Source of the DNA: Candidatus Thorarchaeota archaeon
GTDB taxonomy: Archaea; Asgardarchaeota; Thorarchaeia; Thorarchaeales; Thorarchaeaceae
Assembly: GCA_004524595.1 (NCBI GenBank)
Contig: SDOA01000084.1
Coordinates: forward strand, 1-17,919
DNA: 17,919 nt
Reading direction: 5' to 3'
Shown: piece by piece, positions 1-8,065 of the stretch
Position numbering within the stretch: the first letter of the stretch is position 1
How the letters are laid out: every line of letters starts with the position of its first letter
Made by a program: the position numbers and the translations under genes
Notes under the pieces: model-generated
What the model was told of the DNA's origin: nothing
The model's input: only the letters and a program-made list of their open reading frames with translations
Database searches by the model: none

Positions 1-1134
1 ATTCAGGCAAAACTTGGCGAATCTTCTCGAGGAAACGATATAGCTAAAGCTTTGTCAATGGTAGTTGCAGTCATTGTTCTTCTTCCAATGTATGGATTGA
101 TGTATTTTGCAAATGCGATGTCTGCTTTCTTGGGTATGGATGTCTTTCTCCTGTTTCCATTCACATGGGGGGCAGATATCATATCATGGAGTGTCATAAT
201 CTTCAATGGAGTAGGTCTACCTGCAACGCTATTTCTTAATATCTTAAAGTTTGACATCATTATAGATCTTATCCTCATGCTGTCTTTCACTGGATTGATA
301 GTTCTCCTGGCATTCACCTCAGCAGATAGAATCTTCACTTTTGGCGCAGGACCACGTACTGAAAAGATCATCACAGTAGGTGAGGATAATTTCATCCTGA
401 AGAGCATTCGAAGTATATCGCCAGGAGCCTTTGGGATCTTGGTAGTGAATTCAATTAAAGAGTTCACTCGAAAGATGCAAAATGTTTCACGATTGATTTA
501 TGGCGTTGTTCTGTCAGTATTATTGCCTGTTATTCTATCTTATAGCATACAGTCGATTCCTGAGGAAATGCCTCCTGAGGTTGAAGCACTCTTTTCAATG
601 CTTATTATTGTCATGTTAGGAATGATGTTAGCAATGATTAGCGGAGTAACTTTTGGAGGAGTAGGATTTCTAGAGTCAAAAAGTCAACTCTGGATAATTA
701 AATCAGCACCAAATGGAGTCTCTAAGTTTGGTAAAGCTAGAATTACTGAATCATTCATTCTAGCAATTCCAATAGCTCTAATACCTTCCATTTTTGTATC
801 AATTGTCTTCAGATTCGATATTTTTACAGCTATAATTATGATAGTGTACACCTATTGGTTAACTTGTGGTGCTGTTCTTTTTAGTACAGGAATCACAGCA
901 AACAATCCAGCCTACGAAGATCAAAAAAGTAGTGCTTTCTACATCAACACCTTTGTTTCGGTCTTTAGTATCACGTTCGTCATCCTGTTCTCATTTATCT
1001 TTGGAACTCAAATATTAATGACATTCAAAAGTCTTCCTCTGTTTATGATTGGAATGAGCACTCCTTTGGTAGTAATTGGAAGCATAATTTACATAATAGG
1101 TATCAAGAGAATGGCAAAAGCAGATGCAACCTAG
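1..1134 (+). CDS. ABC-2-type exporter permease subunit, 5'-truncated
   Basis: The reading frame is open from the first base, so the N-terminus lies outside the window; 377 residues remain. The ATG or TTG codons near position 52 are internal and need not be the start. The protein is strongly hydrophobic, with about eight membrane segments (for example residues 20-40, about 85-105, 155-175, 195-220, 250-285, 310-335 and 345-365). Two cytoplasmic stretches resemble large ABC-2/putative ABC exporter permeases: a basic 'IKEFTRKMQNVSRLIYG' segment before a membrane helix, and 'ESKSQLWIIKSAP', which matches the 'E-x-x-x-x-W-x-L-K-S-x-P' loop of those permeases. The role would be the membrane channel of an ATP-driven exporter; substrate unknown. 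The ATPase partner is not in the window and is presumably upstream. Family call is by motif resemblance only. Confidence 0.65.
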   Translation: MQAKLGESSRGNDIAKALSMVVAVIVLLPMYGLMYFANAMSAFLGMDVFLLFPFTWGADIISWSVIIFNGVGLPATLFLNILKFDIIIDLILMLSFTGLIVLLAFTSADRIFTFGAGPRTEKIITVGEDNFILKSIRSISPGAFGILVVNSIKEFTRKMQNVSRLIYGVVLSVLLPVILSYSIQSIPEEMPPEVEALFSMLIIVMLGMMLAMISGVTFGGVGFLESKSQLWIIKSAPNGVSKFGKARITESFILAIPIALIPSIFVSIVFRFDIFTAIIMIVYTYWLTCGAVLFSTGITANNPAYEDQKSSAFYINTFVSVFSITFVILFSFIFGTQILMTFKSLPLFMIGMSTPLVVIGSIIYIIGIKRMAKADAT

Positions 1135-1148
1135 GCATAATTCCAATA

Positions 1149-1188
1149 TAAAAAAGTAGGCCACCTTACGTGGCCATTATCATTTTTT
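1149..1188. terminator. Two-way hairpin terminator between convergent genes
   Basis: The perfect stem GGCCAC (1159-1164) / GTGGCC (1170-1175) with loop CTTAC is followed on the plus strand by a T-run at 1182-1187 and preceded by an A-run at 1150-1155, which is a T-run on the minus strand. It therefore has the form of an intrinsic terminator in both directions. It sits 24 bp after the permease stop and 18 bp after the DUF3160 stop. Archaea often need only the T-run, so the stem may help rather than be essential. Confidence 0.6.
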
Positions 1189-1193
1189 AAAAT

Positions 1194-3455
1194 TCATTGT
1201 TCTTTAGTTAGAAGCACAGGTGCAGCCAGTGAATAGTCTGAATTACAGATATAACTCTCAGTCCATGCTGGCAAAGATGGTTCTTCACCTTGATTTAGCA
1301 TTTCTTGCCAAGCTTCATCAGTAAGTCGGTCTTCAATTGGCCAAGTAAATTCATAGTAAGACATTACCGCACCTTGAGTAAGAACGACTGCCCCGTTTAC
1401 ATAGACAGCTGCAAGAATTACAAACGGTCTCCCCACACCTTCTTCAAGGACCTGACCTGTATTCACATCAGTATGTACATCAGCAATAACAGCCATGTCA
1501 TCATCGGTATCAGATGTAATGTGTTCATCCGTTGGCATCTGAACAATCTGTTTCAAAGTAATTCCAATATTATCAATTAGCTTAAACTCATCTTCAGTTA
1601 GAGACTTTCCCTCTAGTTCTTTGATAGAAATTGTTTGTAGATCAAGTAATAGAGTCTTCAATTGTGATAATTTGCCATACATAAGAGAAGATAGAAGTTC
1701 TCTCGAGTCAAGACCTGAGAGCATCATCTGACATAAAGATGCAAGCCGAGCATATAATGCAGGTACTGGTTCAACATACCCTTTTGGTAGTGGATCTACG
1801 ATGATTCCTATAGTTCTTACGGTATAGGATTGTTTTGCATACAAGATTGTATCATGTCGCAATTCAGCCCACGATGCCAAAGCTGTTGATAACTGTTTAT
1901 CTACCCAGGCCTCACTCTGCATGAAGTATGGAAAATTATCTCCAGGATCCGACAGTAGGGGAAGGAGGGAGTATAACCAAAGATAGTATAGGTTACGTGT
2001 CCATTCACTAACAGTCATATTTTCTATTTGAGCCCACAACATCTCCATCTGAGAAATATAGTTCAGATAATGTTTCTGATCGTCAAGGAGTTCCCAAGCT
2101 CGTTCAGAACCAAATGCAGCCATTACATCCAATCCAAGAGGCATTAAGCGAGGGTTGTTTAATGTGCCAACATTTTTGTAAACGAGTTGTCCTAGTATGT
2201 AACTGTCAGGGATAAACCTCTGCCCCATGAAACGAAGTCCCATTGTCTGAGTCAGATTTAATATGTCTGGTAGGGGATGACCAAGAATCAGAGGTTTCCG
2301 CATAGTGAGTGCTGTGTCAATGAACTGTTCAAGTAATTGATCATTATCAAGATCGGTTATATTGATAATTGACCCATAGATTTCATCTACCAATTCTAGA
2401 TACTCACCAGGCACTAGATCATCTGCTGCACCAACGAAGAAGACTGTTGGCTCATATATTGCATCCCAAACAACATATCCAGAGGGGGAACCAGATAGAC
2501 CTACTACCGGTTCATTCAAAGCTAGAGACAGGAGGATTGCCTGAGCAGTATTGTCCATACCTAACTCATTAATCTCTGGAGGAGGTGAAGGTTGTAATCT
2601 GAACGAAACCCTACCATACCACATCATGGCTTTGAAGAAGTTACTGAGTCTTTCACTCCTTGTGTAATGTCCACGAGGAACAAACTGAGTGAAGTCCTCT
2701 TCATATTTCATGAACCAAGAGTCCGTCAGTGCTTCATGTGCCTCTATTAATTGAAGTACATTCGAAACCTCTAGTGTTACCTGAGCAGGGAATTCAGATG
2801 GAATGACTGTTTCATTGTCAATCAGTGATAATGCAACAGTGAAGAACATCACATTCCGGAGTGCAGCTTCTTTCCATCGTCCCTCTGGAGCATTCTGATA
2901 TTGATCAAAGGAGTATTCTTGGAGAGACTCAGTAAGATTTCCAAGAAGATCCCAGAAAGAATAGACCTCCACCTCTCTGAGTACAAGATCATATAGAACA
3001 TGATATGCATGAAGGACTGCATCAGATGTTATGAAACTTGGAAGGTCGTTCTCCTTATTATACTCAAGAATCTCATGAATCTGTTTGTATTCAGACTGGG
3101 GGATAACTGCAAATCCATTCAGGTAAATGGCGTCCTTGACACTGACAGGCAGAGAGGGAAACTGCCCGAGATTCGCAATATTGGATAATCCCGAATAGAT
3201 TGAATATTGGGGTGCATTCAGGGTATACGGTTGCTCGTATGGCACAAAGTCCGCAAAATCACCTGCTACCGTATGATTTATTGTGAATACGGGAAGATTC
3301 GGACCTCCAGCAGGAACAATGGGTCGAAGGAAGGCTCCACCAAAGATGCCAATCGTTGTAACAAGACTCACAGCTAAAATCGTGGAGATAATTCCTCCAG
3401 CCATCATTTTTCGCTTAGTCGTGCTATCAATAGCCCTAACAATTACTGGAATCAT
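1194..3455 (-). CDS. DUF3160 family protein, membrane-anchored and extracytoplasmic
   Basis: This 753-residue protein has a basic N-terminus (residues 11-16), one hydrophobic segment at about 18-42, and then a long soluble helical body. This fits a signal anchor with the body outside the cell. The region from about residue 85 onward, including 'GFAVIPQSEYKQIHEILEY', 'LPSFITSDAVLHAYHVLYD' and the following helices, matches my memory of DUF3160 (PF11369), a family of unknown function found in bacteria and some archaea. Six N-x-S/T sequons (NHT, NLT, NET, NIT, NLT, NMT) lie in the outside part, which would suit N-glycosylation. The start is the ATG at 3453-3455; the Met pair at residues 17-18 would cut into the anchor and is less likely. 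No ribosome site is seen. It is divergent from a membrane winged-helix regulator, and the shared intergenic region holds a direct repeat, so regulation by that neighbour is plausible. Biochemical function is unknown. Confidence 0.8.
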   Translation of the reverse strand: MIPVIVRAIDSTTKRKMMAGGIISTILAVSLVTTIGIFGGAFLRPIVPAGGPNLPVFTINHTVAGDFADFVPYEQPYTLNAPQYSIYSGLSNIANLGQFPSLPVSVKDAIYLNGFAVIPQSEYKQIHEILEYNKENDLPSFITSDAVLHAYHVLYDLVLREVEVYSFWDLLGNLTESLQEYSFDQYQNAPEGRWKEAALRNVMFFTVALSLIDNETVIPSEFPAQVTLEVSNVLQLIEAHEALTDSWFMKYEEDFTQFVPRGHYTRSERLSNFFKAMMWYGRVSFRLQPSPPPEINELGMDNTAQAILLSLALNEPVVGLSGSPSGYVVWDAIYEPTVFFVGAADDLVPGEYLELVDEIYGSIINITDLDNDQLLEQFIDTALTMRKPLILGHPLPDILNLTQTMGLRFMGQRFIPDSYILGQLVYKNVGTLNNPRLMPLGLDVMAAFGSERAWELLDDQKHYLNYISQMEMLWAQIENMTVSEWTRNLYYLWLYSLLPLLSDPGDNFPYFMQSEAWVDKQLSTALASWAELRHDTILYAKQSYTVRTIGIIVDPLPKGYVEPVPALYARLASLCQMMLSGLDSRELLSSLMYGKLSQLKTLLLDLQTISIKELEGKSLTEDEFKLIDNIGITLKQIVQMPTDEHITSDTDDDMAVIADVHTDVNTGQVLEEGVGRPFVILAAVYVNGAVVLTQGAVMSYYEFTWPIEDRLTDEAWQEMLNQGEEPSLPAWTESYICNSDYSLAAPVLLTKEQ

Positions 3456-3488
3456 AGTTATGTATTGGTAGCAGTCTTACTTAGTACT

Positions 3489-3522
3489 ATGGAATAGAAC
3501 AGTCTGTCCATGAAATAGAACA
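3489..3522. promoter_or_regulatory. Candidate operator: 13-bp direct repeat spaced 21 bp
   Basis: ATGGAATAGAACA (3489-3501) and ATGAAATAGAACA (3510-3522) match at 12 of 13 positions. Their starts are 21 bp apart, two helical turns, so both copies face the same side of the DNA. They lie 34-67 bp upstream of the DUF3160 start and 85-118 bp upstream of the divergent regulator start. Position and phasing suggest a regulator binding site; which protein binds is an inference. Confidence 0.45.
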
Positions 3523-3606
3523 CTGAAGAGGAAGTTTTTTCTCTTACTAAATACTGTTGAAGAAATAGATATGTTATCAAACGAATAGTCAGTTGTGTGA
3601 ATTCTA

Positions 3607-4059
3607 ATGGGAGAAGCACAAGACGAACCGGCAATGGACTCAGAGCTAAGAGGCAACACTCTACGAGTCTACTGGTATATGTTGAATGCAAACGAGCCAG
3701 TTGGAGTCAGAGAGGTTCAACGTGCCCTAGGAATGTCTAGTCCATCAGTAGCTAGTCATCACCTATCAAAGCTTGTTTCATTAGATCTTATCGAACAACA
3801 ATCAGATAATACCTATCATATCAAACAAATTGTGAAAGTTGGAGTTCTTCGCAACTTTATCGAATTTCGCGGAAGGTTATTACCTCGCTATACATTTGTT
3901 GCTATGTTTTTTACATCCTATACATTTGCGTATCTTTTTCTATGTATAATTTCGCCACCAAATCTCTTTGACCGGTATATTGCCCTTGCAATTGGAATTC
4001 TCGGGGCACTTTTTGCATGGTGGGAGAGTATCAGATTATGGAAACTCAAGCTCTCCTAA
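3607..4059 (+). CDS. Winged-helix regulator with two C-terminal membrane helices
   Basis: This is a 150-residue protein. Residues about 15-75 form a winged helix-turn-helix of the ArsR/MarR-like kind: 'PVGVREVQRALGMSSPSVAS' gives the helix-turn-helix, followed by 'HHLSKLVSLDLIEQ' and a short wing ending near residue 72. Two hydrophobic segments at about 95-117 and 121-141 end the protein, with aromatic and basic residues at their edges. The layout predicts a DNA-binding domain held at the inner membrane face, a one-component regulator that could sense membrane or surface state. It is divergent from the DUF3160 gene. No ligand or metal site is visible. The ATG at 3607 is used because a complete HTH follows and no nearer alternative exists. 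Target genes are unknown; DUF3160 is the obvious candidate. Confidence 0.75.
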   Translation: MGEAQDEPAMDSELRGNTLRVYWYMLNANEPVGVREVQRALGMSSPSVASHHLSKLVSLDLIEQQSDNTYHIKQIVKVGVLRNFIEFRGRLLPRYTFVAMFFTSYTFAYLFLCIISPPNLFDRYIALAIGILGALFAWWESIRLWKLKLS

Positions 4060-4086
4060 ATCTTTGATAGATCTTTAGGAATTTTG
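4055..4086 (+). terminator. Weak hairpin after the membrane regulator gene
   Basis: CCTAAA (4055-4060, overlapping the stop codon) can pair with TTTAGG (4074-4079) around a 13-base loop, and a short T-run (4083-4086) follows. The stem is short and A/T-rich, so this is only a possible terminator. Confidence 0.25.
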
Positions 4087-4150
4087 TCCCAATACTGAAA
4101 CTAGCAATCAGTTCTTATCTTCGTCTTGAGGCATAAACAATGAACAAAGA

Positions 4151-5011
4151 ATGTCATCGAAAAGAGAGATACAAATTCGTGCTCCTACTATCAAAGAAAA
4201 GGATGAGTTCTATAAAGTATACAAATCAGGACTTCCAGGAGTAGATGAGATTTCATCAAAAGATTTCGCTGAATGGTGGAAAAGGAGTTACGAGAAAGGA
4301 GATTTAGAGAAACTTTGGAGGGTAGCTGTTCATGGAGATGCTGTCATTGCTGTGATCATCAACTTGGTAAATGAACAACTCAACTGGGGATTTGTCTGGG
4401 AGCTAGCAGTTCATCCTGAATATAGAAACCAAGATATTGGTACAAAGCTCATTCTAGAATCTGAAAAATTATTACAGAGGTACCATCCAGAAATCATGGA
4501 TCTAGCTATTGGCGTCAAAACAAATAATCTCAGGGCAATGGCATTATATGAAAAGCTCAATTATGGAATCAGGTTCCTTGAGCTTCGTCTGAGAGGTAAA
4601 CGATGGTCATCTGAACAAAGAAGCGAACTCAGTGTGGAAGCAGCATCTTTGGATAGAATAAAAGATTTGATGAAGCTGGTTCCTCATGCATATTGGGGGA
4701 TGCATAGCGAGGAAGTATGGAAGGAAATCATCAAACCTGAAGATAGAATGCTAGTTACAAAGATGAACAGACTTGTCGGATTTGTCAGGGTAACCAAACA
4801 AAAGAAAAAAACCTCATCTTCAGACATTCAATTCAATATTAAACCCGGTTATGGAATGCAAGTATTGAATTCTTGTATGGAACTCATTGATACTGACTAT
4901 ATTGAACTCTGGATCGAAAATAACCATCAGGATATTCTAGATACTTTATACAGCAGAGGTTTCAAACGGATAGAATCAGAATTTCTATTGAGAAAATCTC
5001 TTCCTAGATGA
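4151..5011 (+). CDS. GNAT family N-acetyltransferase, tandem-domain
   Basis: This 286-residue soluble protein would transfer an acetyl group from acetyl-CoA to an amine; substrate unknown. Residues about 6-150 are a GNAT fold. The beta-4 strand and pyrophosphate-binding loop are 'ELAVHPEYRNQDIGTKLI' (84-101), with the R/Q-x-x-x-x-G-x form slightly loosened (R92, G97), and 'NNLRAMALYEKLNYG' (125-139) is the usual helix-4/beta-6 motif. Residues about 155-286 look like a second, degenerate GNAT half: 'RLVGFVRV' strand, a loop around 'IKPGYGMQVL', and 'LYSRGFKR' near the end. The ATG at 4151 is chosen because an ATG at 4140 is in another frame and soon ends. No clear ribosome site. It lies 91 bp after the membrane regulator and could be read through from it. 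Confidence 0.75.
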   Translation: MSSKREIQIRAPTIKEKDEFYKVYKSGLPGVDEISSKDFAEWWKRSYEKGDLEKLWRVAVHGDAVIAVIINLVNEQLNWGFVWELAVHPEYRNQDIGTKLILESEKLLQRYHPEIMDLAIGVKTNNLRAMALYEKLNYGIRFLELRLRGKRWSSEQRSELSVEAASLDRIKDLMKLVPHAYWGMHSEEVWKEIIKPEDRMLVTKMNRLVGFVRVTKQKKKTSSSDIQFNIKPGYGMQVLNSCMELIDTDYIELWIENNHQDILDTLYSRGFKRIESEFLLRKSLPR

Positions 5012-5242
5012 AGGGATTTAATTCTACCATTCAATAGATTTCTTAACATCCTTAGTCCAATATTCTCCCTGTATGATAACTGCTATTATGAATCTGCACC
5101 AATCTTAGTAAGAAAAAAAATTGAAAAAACGACCAACTATATTCCATGAAGTATTGTACCAGTTTTGCATCACGGGAATTGAAGTAAAATTCAGCATACC
5201 GATAACAAAAACGACTTCATCTAATAGAGGATGCTAATTCGT

Positions 5243-5262
5243 TAAATTCATGTAGGAATTTA
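5243..5262. promoter_or_regulatory. Inverted repeat upstream of the DNA glycosylase gene
   Basis: TAAATTC (5243-5249) and GAATTTA (5256-5262) form a perfect 7-bp inverted repeat with a 6-base spacer, ending 37 bp before the preferred glycosylase start. It is AT-rich and may be an operator or chance. The rest of the gap from 5012 holds A-runs near 5110-5126 and no coding or RNA gene that I can support. Confidence 0.3.
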
Positions 5263-5299
5263 CTATGATGTTTTCAACTAAAGCGTGGAGTATAGTAGG

Positions 5300-6142
5300 A
5301 TGAGTGTTGAATTGCCGGAAGCAGTGATTCTTGCTGAACAAATGACCAAAACCTTGCTCGATAAGAAGATAAAATCATGCGAAATGCAAGACTATGAGAG
5401 CCTTCAGAAGATAGGGTTCTTCAACAAGGACATCAGAGAGTTCGATCGATTAATCGGGTGCAAAGTCGCATCAATCCAACAAAGAGGTAATGTAATTCGT
5501 ATTCAGATGAATAAAAAAATGAATCTGGTTTTATGTCCAGATTATGGAGCCAGTATTCTCTATCATGAATCTGAAGAAACATTACCAAAGAAACATCATC
5601 TCAAAGTTGCATTCAGTGATGAATCATTTCTAACTATTAGACAGACCGGAATGGGTCTTATCTATGCTGCAGCGGACAACGAAGTTGATAACCTCTATGT
5701 AGTGAAACGTGATTTTTCAGATATTCCATCTCCAGTAGGTGAACATGAATTTACTTTTGAAAGATTTGTAGAATTACTTGATAATAAGAACCAGAACATT
5801 AAGGCGGCTATTGTCGGAAAGACTGCCGTTATAGTAGGTCTAAGCAATGCTGCGTTCCAGGAGATAATTTTCAAAGCAGGGATCCATCCAAAACGGAACA
5901 CATCAACTCTGAGTGATAGCGAGAAGAATGATGTGTTCGATGCAATGAAACAGATATTGAATGCACGTATCTGTTCAGGAGGGAAAGATAATTGGATAGA
6001 TCTCTACGGTGATTCTGGTCGGTATACTCCAGTAATGGGTGCGAATATGAGAGGCAAGAATTGTCCCCAATGCGGAGCGGAAATTGAGAAAATTGCTCAC
6101 GGTGGTGGACAAGTCTATTACTGCCCTCATTGTCAGAGATAA
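5300..6142 (+). CDS. Fpg/Nei family DNA glycosylase, atypical N-terminus
   Basis: This is a base-excision repair glycosylase/lyase-like protein of 280 residues from the ATG at 5300; a GTG at 5285 would add five residues, but the family begins right before the ELPE motif, so the ATG is preferred. It starts 'MSVELPEAVILAEQM', matching the 'MxELPEA' subgroup often annotated as endonuclease VIII-like. Residues about 100-102 ('KHH') fit the first-domain DNA-contact loop. The helix-two-turn-helix is 'VGLSNAAFQEIIFKAGIHPK' (179-198). The C-terminal zinc finger is C255-x2-C258-x16-C275-x2-C278 with the family ending 'YYCPHCQR'. The usual Pro2 that attacks the damaged sugar is replaced: two residues (S, V) stand between Met and Glu, although the Glu and the ELPE block are kept. 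It could therefore work by another nucleophile, act as a monofunctional glycosylase, or only bind DNA. It stands alone on its strand. Confidence 0.85.
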   Translation: MSVELPEAVILAEQMTKTLLDKKIKSCEMQDYESLQKIGFFNKDIREFDRLIGCKVASIQQRGNVIRIQMNKKMNLVLCPDYGASILYHESEETLPKKHHLKVAFSDESFLTIRQTGMGLIYAAADNEVDNLYVVKRDFSDIPSPVGEHEFTFERFVELLDNKNQNIKAAIVGKTAVIVGLSNAAFQEIIFKAGIHPKRNTSTLSDSEKNDVFDAMKQILNARICSGGKDNWIDLYGDSGRYTPVMGANMRGKNCPQCGAEIEKIAHGGGQVYYCPHCQR

Positions 6143-6332
6143 TTTTAATCACTTCAGATGGTAATGATGTACATTGTAATTTATTGATGTAAAATTAAGA
6201 TTTCCATTTCTTGATGAAAATACTTGAGGACATACCCTGAGTGAGGAATTCAAAGATTAAGCCAAACTGTTTAATTCTAGCACAGAATAACAATAAAGAA
6301 ATAGCAATAAACATTCATGAGAAGCGTCGAAA

Positions 6333-7073
6333 ATGGTAGATTTGGTGATTGGGGATCTCACCCCTATAGATCTTGGGATGGCAATAATAACAGGAGTAAT
6401 AGTATCATTTGTACTTACTACTGCATACTATATGTCAGTTTCTGGCACTCCAAAATGGAAACCGCGAAAACTTGTCCACATATGCATGGGCTCTGTGGTC
6501 GGTCTTACTCTTGTAGGTTATTCCAATCTAAGTGGTCCAGCGTTCGCTCTTGGAATCTTTCTTTTCATTTTATTTTATGCATGGGCACACAAGAGTGAGC
6601 TCGTCTGGGACTTGCTTCTTGCAGGTAGTCGAGAGGGTGAGTCAAGGTCAACAACATTCCTTGCGGGATTTATGGGAATGGTATCATTCGGAGTTGTCTT
6701 TCTTGTCTTTTATTCAAGACCAGAAATCTTTGTGGCAGCTATTCTCGCTGTTGCTTGGGGTGATGGTGCAGGAGAAGCAATAGGGAGACCATATGGGGGT
6801 ACTGTCTTTAAGCGAAGATATCGAAACAAATCAGTCGAGGGGAGTATTGCTGTCTTTCTCTTCACCACAATATCAATTGTAGTTTCTTTAGTTGCTTATT
6901 CGAAGGATACATGTATTCTCTGTTTCTTTCCACAAATTTTCTTGATAGCGACATTTGCGACCGCTGCAGAAATCTTGAGCATCGGATGGACTGATAACTT
7001 CTTTATCCCAATGGTCACTGCCATCTCTATGTGGTTACTACTGTTTCCAGGAATAATACTATTTCCAATGTAG
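6333..7073 (+). CDS. Dolichol/phytol kinase-like membrane lipid kinase (SEC59/DGK1/VTE5 family)
   Basis: This 246-residue integral membrane protein has about seven hydrophobic segments. It carries the signature motifs of the CTP-dependent polyprenol/diacylglycerol/phytol kinase family: 'RKLVHICMGSV' (45-55), 'AWGDGAGEAIGRPYG' (141-155), 'NKSVEGS' (165-171, the probable nucleotide-phosphate loop) and a late 'TDNFFIP' (220-226). The likely reaction is phosphorylation of an isoprenoid alcohol or lipid, with the active site facing the cytoplasm. In archaea this could feed dolichyl phosphate for glycosylation or salvage of isoprenoid alcohols; the exact substrate cannot be read from the sequence. 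The ATG at 6333 is the first that gives the N-terminal helix; no clear ribosome site precedes it. It ends 10 bp from the convergent SRPBCC gene. Confidence 0.8.
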   Translation: MVDLVIGDLTPIDLGMAIITGVIVSFVLTTAYYMSVSGTPKWKPRKLVHICMGSVVGLTLVGYSNLSGPAFALGIFLFILFYAWAHKSELVWDLLLAGSREGESRSTTFLAGFMGMVSFGVVFLVFYSRPEIFVAAILAVAWGDGAGEAIGRPYGGTVFKRRYRNKSVEGSIAVFLFTTISIVVSLVAYSKDTCILCFFPQIFLIATFATAAEILSIGWTDNFFIPMVTAISMWLLLFPGIILFPM

Positions 7074-7083
7074 TGAAAAGCAA

Positions 7084-7986
7084 TTATCCCCAATCACTCA
7101 TCCGTTCTATACCAGATTCACCAAGTTCACATACTAACTTCAACTCAGCCAGAATTCCAGACCAACCGATATCATAACCCAAAACAGCTTCTGGACTATG
7201 GAACCCATAATGATGAAGAGTTACAAGAGTATGATCATTTACATCTTCAAATCGGACATTAACAATCGTCTCTGGTTCATCACCGTGAACCCAACTGAAC
7301 TCTAGCTCTTTGTCCGGTTCCATCTTTTTGAATACGACTGGACCTTGGCCCTCGCTCCACCAAGTGTAAATGCCAGCGTATTGCCTATCTACCTTCGGAT
7401 GATCGGCTCGAATAAAATGCTTGAGTTTCTCAGGATTAGTCCAAACATCAAATGGAAGCGAAGGTGGAGTCTTACAAACAACACTAAGTCGTACATCCAT
7501 CGGATCATAACGAGTGATGCGAAGGGGATGATAATTCGAATAATTAAATCGAAGAGCTGGACCTCCAAGCTCAACTGCTGATTTGAAATTAGCAAGGAGG
7601 AGATTCCAGTGTTCTGGCAGATGATAATTTCTTGCAGATACAGGGACTGCACCATGGTTGACCTGAATCATCGTACCAGGGCCAATTGGATTGAAACGGA
7701 TCACCAAGAGTGTATCAACACCCATAATACGCCAGCTAAGGAGGAGAACCTTATTTTCCTTGACTTCCTTAATCTCCCAATAATTAGCTATCTCTGGAGT
7801 CGTAGGAGCATGTAGACCAAGAAACCTAATAGAACCACCTACGCGAATATCTGCACTGATTTCATCACCTAACCACAACAGCATCATGATAGGGTCAAGA
7901 AAATCATTCCAGACCTCATCTAATGGTTTAGAGATGCGAATTCGTAGATGAATTACTGGAAGAACATCTTCTTTAGGTTCTGCCAT
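7084..7986 (-). CDS. Double SRPBCC (AHSA1/START-like) domain protein
   Basis: This 300-residue soluble protein has two similar domains. Residues about 10-150 contain 'IRISKPLDEVWNDFLDP', 'WLGDEISADIRVGGSIRF' and 'YWEIKEVKENKVLLLSWR', the usual N-terminal helix-grip order of AHSA1-like SRPBCC domains. Residues about 165-295 repeat it with 'CKTPPSLPFDVWTNPEKL', 'LEFSWVHGDEPETIVNVRFE' and 'TLVTLHHYGF'. Such domains bind hydrophobic ligands or, in the Aha1 C-terminal case, partner proteins; most archaeal members have no known role. A strong ribosome site precedes the start. It is convergent with the lipid kinase. A hydrophobic ligand is possible but unproven. Confidence 0.8.
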   Translation of the reverse strand: MAEPKEDVLPVIHLRIRISKPLDEVWNDFLDPIMMLLWLGDEISADIRVGGSIRFLGLHAPTTPEIANYWEIKEVKENKVLLLSWRIMGVDTLLVIRFNPIGPGTMIQVNHGAVPVSARNYHLPEHWNLLLANFKSAVELGGPALRFNYSNYHPLRITRYDPMDVRLSVVCKTPPSLPFDVWTNPEKLKHFIRADHPKVDRQYAGIYTWWSEGQGPVVFKKMEPDKELEFSWVHGDEPETIVNVRFEDVNDHTLVTLHHYGFHSPEAVLGYDIGWSGILAELKLVCELGESGIERMSDWG

Positions 7987-7990
7987 TCAA

Positions 7991-7997
7991 TCCTCCT
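7991..7997 (-). promoter_or_regulatory. Shine-Dalgarno site of the SRPBCC gene
   Basis: Read on the minus strand the sequence is AGGAGGA, four bases before the ATG at 7984-7986. It is among the best ribosome sites in the window and fixes this start. An AT-rich block at 8044-8056 upstream could be its TATA box. Confidence 0.7.
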
Positions 7998-8065
7998 CGT
8001 AGTTCTTCATAATGCGTATACCCTTATCTTTCTGATGGTACTGAATATTTTAAAATGAGGAGGGC

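Noticed and set aside
3..467. Minus-strand open frame of 154 codons
   Set aside because: It lies wholly opposite the ABC permease gene, which has a clear hydrophobic permease pattern and continues past the window edge; the antisense protein shows no domain.
3458..3691. Two minus-strand open frames across the DUF3160/regulator intergenic region
   Set aside because: They overlap the 5' end of the winged-helix gene and the candidate operator and show no recognisable domain.
5285..5299. GTG start adding five residues to the DNA glycosylase
   Set aside because: The family begins directly before the ELPE block and the extra residues have no counterpart; the ATG at 5300 fits better.
5012..5299. 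Possible small RNA or short gene in the longest gap
   Set aside because: Only A-runs and a short inverted repeat were seen; no stable structure, tRNA-like fold or credible start with ribosome site.
6317..6783. Open frames in other phases over the lipid kinase gene
   Set aside because: The frame at 6333 carries all family motifs; the others read as Cys- and Ser-rich non-family sequence.
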